This document shows positions 20,256 to 25,536 of a DNA stretch of 25,536 nucleotides, piece after piece. This stretch comes from Actinomycetes bacterium (lineage in GTDB: Bacteria > Actinomycetota > Actinomycetes > Actinomycetales > Actinomycetaceae): assembly GCA_023426345.1 (NCBI GenBank), contig JAFAAX010000075.1:1-25536 (forward strand). Reading direction: 5' to 3'. The notes under the pieces are model-generated. The model worked only from the letters and a program-made list of their open reading frames with translations, was not told the origin of the DNA and made no database searches. Numbering within the stretch: the stretch's first letter is position 1; every line of letters starts with the position of its first letter. A program made the translations under genes and the position numbers.

Positions 20256-22061
20256 GGGAGCGGGCGCATCGGGGGAGGCGGCGTCGGGGCGCGGCCCCGC
20301 GGACAGCGGCCGGCGCGGCAACAGCGCCACCAGCGCGAGCGCGACCAGGAAGACGGCGACGCCCCACCCGTAGACGGGCAGCAGCGCGTCGCTGTACGCG
20401 GCGGCGACCAGCTCCTGGACCGACGCCGGCAGGCCGCGAACCAGCGCGGGCGTCAGGGCGTTGAGATCGGCGGGCAGCGCGGCCGCCGCCGTGTTCCCGA
20501 TCGACGAGGGCGACAATGCTGCCCCCAGCCGGCTCGCGAAGACCGAGCCGACGACGGCGATGCCCAGCGTCGCGCCGATCTCCCGGAAGAAGTTGAAGGC
20601 GGACGTGGCCTGGCCCACCTGTCGGGGAGCGAACTGGTCCTGCGCGATGACCATGAGGTTCTGGATGAGGCAGCCCACGCCCGCACCGATCGGGATCAGG
20701 CACGCGACGGGCACCCACAGGTGCGGAGAGCCGCCGAGCAGGGCCAGAGCCGCCGCGCCCGCCGCGCCCAGCACGATGCCGGCGGCGACCACGCCGCGGT
20801 AGCGGCCCGTCCGGGCGATCGCGGCGCCGGACACGGCGGTCGCTGCGATCATGCCGAGCGACATCGCGAGCATGAGCAGGCCGCCCGCCATCGCGGAGGT
20901 GCCGTAGGACATCTGGAGGTAGGTCGGCATGTAGACGACCACCGCGAAGTTCGCGACGCCGACGACCAGGATCGCGATGAGGGTGACGACGACGAACGTG
21001 CGGTCCGTCAGCGCGGACAGGGGCATGAGGGGGTCGGCGGCGCGGCGCTCGCGGACGGCGAAGGCGATCCAGCCGAGGACCGACACCGCCGCCAGACCCA
21101 GGATCTGCGGGGACGTCCACGCGTACTGCGTGCCGCCCCAGCCGGCGACCAGGACGAGTGCCGTGACGGCGACGGTCATCGTCGCGATGCCCCAGGCATC
21201 GACGCGCACCGCTCGGCGCTCCTGGGCCACGCGCACGCCCCGGATCGCGGCGGCCAGCGCGATGAGGCCCAGGGGGATGTTGAGCCACAGGGCCCACCGC
21301 CAGGAGTGGGCGTCCGTCAGCCAGCCTCCGACCAGAGGGCCGATGACGGCGCCGACGCCGAACATCGCGCCCATCGGGGCCGTGTACTTCGCGCGCTGCT
21401 GGGCGGGGACCATGAGCGCCAGGATCGAGAACGACGTGATCATCAGGCCGCCGCCGCCCAGGCCCTGGATCACGCGGCCGGCGATGAGCGCGCCCATCGA
21501 CGAGGCCGCCCCCGCGACGGCGGAACCCGCGATGAACAGGGCCAGGCCGACGATGAAGACTCGCTTGTGGCCGAGCGCGTCCCCGAACTTGCCGTACAGC
21601 GGCATCCCGATCGTGGACGCCAGCGTGTAGGCCGTGGTCACCCAGGCCATGTGCTCCAGGCCGTGGAGCTCGCCGACGATGCTGGGGAGAGCGGAGGAGA
21701 ACACGGTCTGGTCCATGGCGGACAGCAGCATCGCGAGCATCAGGGCGCCCAGGACGATCCGGAAACCGCGGTCGGGGCGCCACTCGCTCGGCGTCGAGGT
21801 CGCGGTTGCGGCGGGTCCGGGAGTGGGGGCGGTTGCGTGAGGTCCGGGGGCAGGGGCGGTGGCGAGTCCGGGGGCGGGGGTGTCTGCGGCCGGAGCAGGG
21901 GCATCGACGAGGGCGTCCGCCCGGTCGGGCGTGTCCGTCGTCTGCGGCAGGCTCGGCGGGCCGTCGGGGACGTTCGTCGTCTGCGGTGGGCGAGGCCGAC
22001 CGTCGGAGGCGTGCGCGCCAGGCGGATTGTCCGATGCGCGGGATGCGGTTGGTGTGCTCAT
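20244..22061 (-). CDS. MFS multidrug exporter, DHA2 (EmrB/QacA, 14-TM) type
   Basis: This protein of 605 residues contains an ~90-residue Pro/Ala/Thr-rich, probably disordered N-terminal extension, then 14 predicted membrane helices. Family motifs are visible: MLSAMDQTVFSSALPSIVGEL (motif D1, helix 1), LYGKFGDALGHKRVF (motif A), GRVIQGLGGGGLM (motif B) and GAVIGPLVGGWLT (motif C, antiporter). Substrates are likely hydrophobic or cationic drugs exchanged for protons. ATG 22061 is preferred because CGAGGACC lies in ribosome-binding position; ATGs at 22091 and 22106 are alternatives. It is divergent from the TetR gene at 22169 with two operators between. The stop codon lies inside a dispersed repeat. 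Confidence 0.9.
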   Translation of the reverse strand: MSTPTASRASDNPPGAHASDGRPRPPQTTNVPDGPPSLPQTTDTPDRADALVDAPAPAADTPAPGLATAPAPGPHATAPTPGPAATATSTPSEWRPDRGFRIVLGALMLAMLLSAMDQTVFSSALPSIVGELHGLEHMAWVTTAYTLASTIGMPLYGKFGDALGHKRVFIVGLALFIAGSAVAGAASSMGALIAGRVIQGLGGGGLMITSFSILALMVPAQQRAKYTAPMGAMFGVGAVIGPLVGGWLTDAHSWRWALWLNIPLGLIALAAAIRGVRVAQERRAVRVDAWGIATMTVAVTALVLVAGWGGTQYAWTSPQILGLAAVSVLGWIAFAVRERRAADPLMPLSALTDRTFVVVTLIAILVVGVANFAVVVYMPTYLQMSYGTSAMAGGLLMLAMSLGMIAATAVSGAAIARTGRYRGVVAAGIVLGAAGAAALALLGGSPHLWVPVACLIPIGAGVGCLIQNLMVIAQDQFAPRQVGQATSAFNFFREIGATLGIAVVGSVFASRLGAALSPSSIGNTAAAALPADLNALTPALVRGLPASVQELVAAAYSDALLPVYGWGVAVFLVALALVALLPRRPLSAGPRPDAASPDAPAPDAH

Positions 22062-22094
22062 GGTGGGTCCTCGAGGGGTGTCGTCGGTCATGTC

Positions 22095-22161
22095 CGGAGG
22101 TAACATCTCCGTTTCTTCTGAGGCTCATCCTAGACGGAGATCGCATCTCCGCTTGTATGAT
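22095..22161 (+). promoter_or_regulatory. Twin operators and promoter between MFS and TetR genes
   Basis: Two 17-bp palindromes with the same arms lie 40 bp apart: CGGAGGTAACATCTCCG (22095-22111, one mismatch between arms) and CGGAGATCGCATCTCCG (22135-22151, perfect 7-bp arms). The second precedes and may overlap the -35 region of the TetR promoter, whose -10 box is TATGAT (22156-22161). The first lies at the start of the MFS gene region. This is a classic arrangement for one repressor controlling itself and the divergent exporter. Confidence 0.75.
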
Positions 22162-22168
22162 GAGCATC

Positions 22169-22813
22169 ATGTCCGCGCGCTCGACACTCCCGACCGGCAA
22201 GGTCCCGGCCCTGGCGCCCCCGACCGCCACGCCCCCGGGGAACGGCAGCGCACCCGAGGGGGCGGCCTCGTCAAGCGGGAAGAAGCCGCGCGCCGACGCG
22301 GCGGCGAACCACCAGCGCCTGCTGGACGCCGCACGCGAGGTCTTTGCCGAGGTCGGGACGGAGGCGACGATGGACCAGGTGGCCCGCCGCGCCGGCCTGG
22401 GGGTGGGCACCGCGTACCGTCACTTCCCCAACAAGCGAGTTCTGCTCGCGGGACTGTTCGACGATCGCCTGGCCGCGTTCGTCGAGGCCGCGCGCGCCGA
22501 CCTCGCGGACCCGGACCCGTGGCACGGCCTGGCCGCCGCGATGACGCGGCTGGCGGAGGATCTGGTAGAGATCCGGGCTCTCCACGACGTGGTCCTGGGT
22601 CCCGAGGACGCCGCCCCCACCCCGCCCGAGGCGCTAGGGGAGACGATGACGGCGCTGCTCGTCCGCGCCCAGGAGGCCGGCGTCGTGCGCGCCGACCTGA
22701 CGACCGACGACCTCATGACCCTGCAATCCATGGTCGACGCCGCCGCGGACCGCGACCCGGAGGGGTGGCCCCGGTTCCTCGAGATCCTCCTCGACGGGAT
22801 CCGGCGGAGATAG
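22169..22813 (+). CDS. TetR/AcrR-family repressor of the divergent MFS exporter
   Basis: The 214-residue protein has an unusual ~38-residue Pro/Ser/Gly-rich N-terminal extension, part of which (GSAPEGAASSSG) is encoded by a sequence resembling the dispersed repeat. The helix-turn-helix follows at about 48-95 (LLDAAREVFAEVGTEATMDQVARRAGLGVGTAYRHFPNKRVLL). The C-terminal domain has the compact layout of the KstR/SbtR-like group (LADPDPWHGLAAAM ... LTTDDLMTL). ATG 22169 lies 7 nt after the TATGAT box without a Shine-Dalgarno sequence, suggesting leaderless translation; ATGs at 22157 and 22160 are inside the promoter. It likely senses the compound exported by the MFS protein. Confidence 0.88.
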   Translation: MSARSTLPTGKVPALAPPTATPPGNGSAPEGAASSSGKKPRADAAANHQRLLDAAREVFAEVGTEATMDQVARRAGLGVGTAYRHFPNKRVLLAGLFDDRLAAFVEAARADLADPDPWHGLAAAMTRLAEDLVEIRALHDVVLGPEDAAPTPPEALGETMTALLVRAQEAGVVRADLTTDDLMTLQSMVDAAADRDPEGWPRFLEILLDGIRRR

Positions 22814-23086
22814 GGGCCGCAACGGGAACGCGCGCGTTGCGACCTCATCTGCCTGTGCGTCGTCGGCCATGCGGCGGCCGCTCAGGTCCGGGTGTCGCCC
22901 CGGATGCGCGGTGAGCTGCGGACTCAGGCTGAGCGCGAGGGACGCGGCGTCTGGGCGGTCCTGCGCGACGGCCGACGAGTATCGTCTCAGCCGCGCCTGA
23001 ACCTGAGCGTCTTCCGTGGACCTCGGGCCGCGGAGCCGTCCTCGTGGATTCTCGGGAGGCGTGCGGCATGACCTACCCTCTTCCCC
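22814..23086. other. Intergenic region without a supported gene
   Basis: I see no convincing gene. CGGAGCCGTCCTCGTGGATTC near 23035 is a degenerate copy of the dispersed repeat, here TGACGAGG-like in reverse with one change. A TACCCT box lies 7 nt before GTG 23087, which can serve as the -10 element for a leaderless alpha/beta-hydrolase transcript. Confidence 0.4.
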
Positions 23087-23968
23087 GTGACCGATCCGCT
23101 GATCCCGGCCTCTGCTCCGGCCCCGATTCCTGAGGATTTCGCGCTCGACTCCGGCGGGACGCGGCTCGTGTGCCACTGGTGGACTCCCCTCGGCGGGGCG
23201 GCGCGCTCGCGGAAGCGGATGCCGATCGTCCTGGTGCATGGTGGCGGCGTCGACTCGTCGTTCTTCTCGGGGACGGGTCTGGCGCAGAACGTGGCGACCG
23301 ACCGCCCGGTGCTCGCCTACGACCGACGCGGGTGCGGGGCCTCGGACGACGCGCCCGACGAGGGCGACTGGTCGGCCGCCGTGCACGTCCGCGATCTGAC
23401 CGCTGTGTGCGAGCGGGCCGGGGGCGGCGCCCCGGTGATCGTCCTCGGCCATTCGCTCGGAGGCGGGATCGCCCTGCGCCTGGCGACGGCCCGGCCGGAC
23501 CTGGTGGGCGCCCTGGTCGTGGTCGAGCCCTTCGGAGTGGGCGACGCGGATGCGGCCGACCGGGCGCGCCACGCGGAGGCCGCGCGCCTGGCGAGTGAGG
23601 GGCATCTGGCCCAGGCCGTCCTGGTCGCGGCGATCGCCCAGGGATCCTCGGATCCGCAGGCTCCGCGCGCGACCCCCTCCGAGCTGGCCCACATCGACCG
23701 CAACCTGCGGACGATGATCGTCCACGACTTGGTGGCGGGCGATGCGTCCCTGGATCGGGACCGCGCCCGCCGCTCGCTCGCGCACACGCCGACGTGGGTG
23801 TGCCTGGGCGACCTGAGCGCCGACCAGGCCGCCGGGCGCGTCTGCCCTGATCTGGCCCGCGACCTCGGGTGCCCGCTGGTGAGGATCCCCGGCTCCCACA
23901 ACGCCCCGCGCGACCACCCCGAGGAGTTCGCCGCCGTCGCGGGCGACCTCCTCGCGGTCTTGCGCTGA
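23087..23968 (+). CDS. Alpha/beta-hydrolase fold protein
   Basis: The 293-residue enzyme has the alpha/beta-hydrolase fold: oxyanion-hole motif LVHGGG (49-54), YDRRGCGASDD (78-88), nucleophile Ser123 in VLGHSLGGG, a cap region at about 150-215, an acidic residue near WVCLGDLS, and catalytic His271 in PGSHNAPRDHP. Esterase, lactonase or thioesterase activity is possible; the substrate cannot be read. GTG 23087 is used; there is no Shine-Dalgarno sequence, but TACCCT lies 7 nt upstream. Residues 91-94 (DEGD) coincide with a copy of the GACGAGGGCGAC repeat core, perhaps by chance. It stands alone on its strand. Confidence 0.85.
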   Translation: MTDPLIPASAPAPIPEDFALDSGGTRLVCHWWTPLGGAARSRKRMPIVLVHGGGVDSSFFSGTGLAQNVATDRPVLAYDRRGCGASDDAPDEGDWSAAVHVRDLTAVCERAGGGAPVIVLGHSLGGGIALRLATARPDLVGALVVVEPFGVGDADAADRARHAEAARLASEGHLAQAVLVAAIAQGSSDPQAPRATPSELAHIDRNLRTMIVHDLVAGDASLDRDRARRSLAHTPTWVCLGDLSADQAAGRVCPDLARDLGCPLVRIPGSHNAPRDHPEEFAAVAGDLLAVLR

Positions 23969-24014
23969 GCGCTCTGCGCGGAGGCGCAGCCATCGCCCTC
24001 GTCGGCCGGGATGC

Positions 24015-24076
24015 GGGGAGGAGTTCTGCACGTCGGGAGCCAATACAACGCCTCCTTTCGTGCAGAACGGCTCCCC
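24015..24076. repeat. 18-bp inverted repeat with 26-nt loop
   Basis: GGGGAGGAGTTCTGCACG (24015-24032) and CGTGCAGAACGGCTCCCC (24059-24076) match at 16 of 18 positions. Inside, GGGAGCC (24035-24041) can also pair with GGCTCCC (24069-24075), so two exclusive structures are possible. It could be a terminator for the hydrolase gene, a switching leader, or a small mobile palindrome. Confidence 0.6.
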
Positions 24077-24176
24077 ACATGAGACCTGGGGTCCGCGCTC
24101 CGTTCTCACACACGTTCCGTGCGTGTTCCGGCGTCGTACACCCGGCGCGGAGTTCCTCCCGAGAACATGTGCCGGG

Positions 24177-24347
24177 TCAGCGGAGCTCGTCGAGGCCCCT
24201 GACGGTGACAGCGGGCTCTGACCCCGCCTGCCGGACGGCGTCCTCGTCGGGGACAGGGCGGGGCTGGAAGGGCAGCCGCTGGTCGTGGACCACCCGGCCC
24301 AGGAGGCCGCCGCCATACGTGGCCCGACCGGGAACGGACTCCAGCCA
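24177..24347 (-). pseudogene. Possible C-terminal gene remnant (56 codons)
   Basis: A minus-strand frame from 24347 to TGA at 24179-24177 has nearly all C or G in third positions and reads WLESVPGRATYGGGLLGR followed by VVHDQRLPFQPRPVPDED and ending GLDELR. It has no start codon; another frame just upstream (EGHLGVAHVHG) could join it after a one-base shift. I do not recognise the protein. It may be the decayed 3' end of a gene once placed behind the TetR gene at 25077. The rest of 23969-24468 holds the inverted repeat and no supported gene. Confidence 0.3.
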
Positions 24348-24468
24348 TGGACATGCGCGACACCCAGGTGACCCTCATCGGACACCTGCCGAGAGCCTGG
24401 TCCACCGATGTGAGCATCACCCTCATCACCCGCATTCCTGCCGGTCGAGCGCCGTCCCGCGCCCGCCG

Positions 24469-25077
24469 TCATGCGGGTGCGGAGATCTCCAGGTCGAGAG
24501 TCGTCTGGACACCGGGCGCGATGACTTCGACCAGGTCATCGAAGGGCAGATTCGCCACGGCGGGCAGCTGGAGGAGATACCGGCCGATCGCGACGCCGAG
24601 CAGCTGGGTCCACACTGCTTCGGTGATGGCGTGGGAGGTCTCCGTGGTCCCGGTCGCGATGGCGCCTGTGAGGATGTCGGCGACCACGCCCTCCACCTTG
24701 CGCCCGAGCTCCAGGCTGCTCAGGGCCGTCCTGGTCACCACCCGCAGCTGTTCCCCGGTCTCCGGCGCCTCCCACAGGCCGAGGTAGGCCCGGGTGAGTT
24801 CCCTGCCCCGCTGCTCGGGAGGTGCCGTGATGGCGCGGAGCATCTCGTCCTTGGCGTGCGCGGGCAACTGGAGCGTGGCCGCGAAGAGCCCCTGCTTGTT
24901 GGTGAAGTAGTGCGCCACCAGGGACACGTCCACGTCGGCCTGCGCGGCCACCGCCCGCATGGTGGTTCCACGAAACCCGTTCACCGCGAACAGCTCGCGG
25001 GCAGCCGCGAGGATCACCTGACGTTGACGGCTCCCGGTGCTGCCTGCCGGGCGCCCCGCGCGCTTGCGTTGACTCAT
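24469..25077 (-). CDS. TetR/AcrR-family regulator
   Basis: The 202-residue protein has the TetR_N domain at about residues 17-68 (RQRQVILAAARELFAVNG, TTMRAVAAQADVDVSLVAHYFTNKQGLFAA) and a ligand-binding half ending AIGRYLLQLPAVANLPFDDL, like the regulators at 3930 and 12622; the three probably belong to one subfamily. ATG 25077 (MSQRKRAGRP) is chosen over 25125 since a TAGGAT box lies 8 nt upstream, suggesting a leaderless or near-leaderless transcript. A long inverted repeat lies upstream (25105-25130) and coincides with a promoter pointing right, so it likely represses whatever once followed at 25181. Confidence 0.88.
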   Translation of the reverse strand: MSQRKRAGRPAGSTGSRQRQVILAAARELFAVNGFRGTTMRAVAAQADVDVSLVAHYFTNKQGLFAATLQLPAHAKDEMLRAITAPPEQRGRELTRAYLGLWEAPETGEQLRVVTRTALSSLELGRKVEGVVADILTGAIATGTTETSHAITEAVWTQLLGVAIGRYLLQLPAVANLPFDDLVEVIAPGVQTTLDLEISAPA

Positions 25078-25104
25078 GGGATCAGATCCTACCATTGCAA
25101 CTTG

Positions 25105-25141
25105 AACATCTGTTGACATCAACAAATGTTGGATTTATCGT
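25105..25141 (+). promoter_or_regulatory. Promoter with inverted-repeat operator
   Basis: A perfect TTGACA (25113-25118) and TATCGT (25136-25141) are 17 nt apart. An inverted repeat spans 25105-25130: AACATCTGTTGA, two bases, then TCAACAAATGTT, with one mismatch. The -35 box is in its centre, so the TetR protein encoded at 25077 should shut this promoter. Confidence 0.7.
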
Positions 25142-25180
25142 GGACATGTTCGAGCAGTCCTCACCCATGGAAGGGTCCCC

Positions 25181-25340
25181 ATGACCGGCACCTCTTCGAC
25201 CACCGACCGACGGGCGTGACTGACGCCCGCGCTGGCCGCGCCGGCCGCCATCGGCGCGGCCACCCCGGTGGCGCCGAGGGACTTGACGGCCTCCAGTGCG
25301 GCCGCCCATCAGAGGACGAGGCGAACGCCCGGTGCGGGCA
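25181..25340 (+). pseudogene. Broken gene start downstream of the TetR-controlled promoter
   Basis: GGAAGGG and ATG 25181 follow the promoter above, giving MTGTSSTTDRRA before a TGA at 25217-25219. The frame goes on as LTPALAAPAAIGAATPVAP. The start resembles MFS exporters (STTDRRAW, then a hydrophobic helix), where TGA could be a mutated Trp codon, but similarity is lost after about 30 residues. This suggests a damaged and truncated target gene. I see no other gene in 25126-25412. Confidence 0.35.
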
Positions 25341-25412
25341 CCATCGGACCCCCAGCGGCCTGACGTCACCGCCCGCGCCAACCGATTCACCCACGTGGCC
25401 CGGCATCAGACC

Positions 25413-25536
25413 GGCTCTTCGGACATTCGGTGGGGGTGAGGCTCGCCGGGTGAGGTTCGGCGGGTAGGGGTCGAGGTCCCCGAGGATCAGTAGCGCCAAC
25501 TGCTGCTCCAACCGAGGACCTCGACGTGTCTCACGA
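25413..25536 (-). mobile_element. Possible ISL3-type insertion-sequence end (partial)
   Basis: GGCTCTTCGGACATTCGG starts at 25413. GGCTCTTC is the usual start of ISL3-family inverted repeats (for example IS31831). Beyond it the composition changes, and GGGTGAGG/GGTGAGGTTCGGCGGG repeats occur. A minus-strand frame entering from the right edge reads EQQLALLILGDLDPYPPNLT and may be element-encoded. The other end is outside the window, so this is tentative. Confidence 0.3.

Noticed and set aside
20034..22103. Plus-strand ORF of 689 codons over the MFS gene
   Set aside because: The opposite strand has a complete 14-TM exporter with family motifs; this frame is hydrophilic antisense.
23357..23371. 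Dispersed repeat inserted in the alpha/beta hydrolase
   Set aside because: Only the short core GACGAGGGCGAC matches, and the fold does not seem disturbed; common Asp-Glu-Gly-Asp codons could give it by chance.

Overview
The window is high-GC DNA (about 70% by eye) with strong C/G third-position bias, TANNNT boxes close to start codons, a DUF222/HNH protein, several TetR regulators and a DUF3018/PemK toxin-antitoxin pair. This points to an actinobacterium; I favour the Actinomyces/Schaalia side of Actinomycetales, but the genus is inference. No tRNA, rRNA or CRISPR array was recognised.

Left part (1-8324). The 3' end of a probable transposase abuts the N-terminal 55 codons of a PtpB-like tyrosine phosphatase, apparently cut by the insertion. 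Then come a metallo-beta-lactamase-fold hydrolase (-), an AAA/DUF4143 ATPase (+) with an AT-rich repeat-bearing promoter, a TetR regulator (-) divergent from an ABC-2/YhgE-like membrane protein (+) with a 14-bp perfect palindrome between them, and an ABC exporter pair (+) whose ATPase gene carries a frameshift ahead of its Walker A.

Middle part (8577-18604). After a DUF222/HNH gene (-) with a minisatellite-like 3' end comes a decayed locus: the 3' halves of a CrtC/kievitone-hydratase-like gene (-) and of a paralogue of the gene at 12798 (+) are joined back to back. A TetR regulator (12622, -) then faces an eight-gene + strand operon: an unrecognised 264-aa protein, an SCP2-type thiolase, a DUF35 Zn-ribbon/OB protein, an acyl carrier protein, a 6-oxocamphor-hydrolase-like C-C hydrolase, an SRPBCC protein, a FabD-type malonyltransferase and a hotdog thioesterase. 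It contains carrier protein, acyltransferase, thiolase/DUF35 pair, possible cyclase, beta-diketone hydrolase and release enzyme, but no classical ketosynthase, ketoreductase or modular PKS. It is the best candidate here for an undescribed small-molecule pathway. A likely model is that FabD charges the ACP, the thiolase/DUF35 pair makes a C-C bond, the SRPBCC protein shapes the product, and the hydrolase and thioesterase cut or release it.

Right part (18605-25536). This holds a small four-helix membrane protein, a DUF3018/PemK toxin-antitoxin pair, a 14-TM MFS exporter (-) divergent from its probable TetR regulator (+) with two matching 17-bp operators, an alpha/beta hydrolase, a gene-poor stretch with a large inverted repeat and a possible gene remnant, a TetR gene (-) facing a broken short ORF, and a possible ISL3-type insertion-sequence end at the right edge.

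Two families of dispersed palindromic repeats run through the intergenic DNA. One, starting with TGACGAGG and followed by a GC hairpin, supplies the stop codon of three minus-strand genes. The other is a hairpin built on GAGGCGTC/GACGCCTC, present three times.
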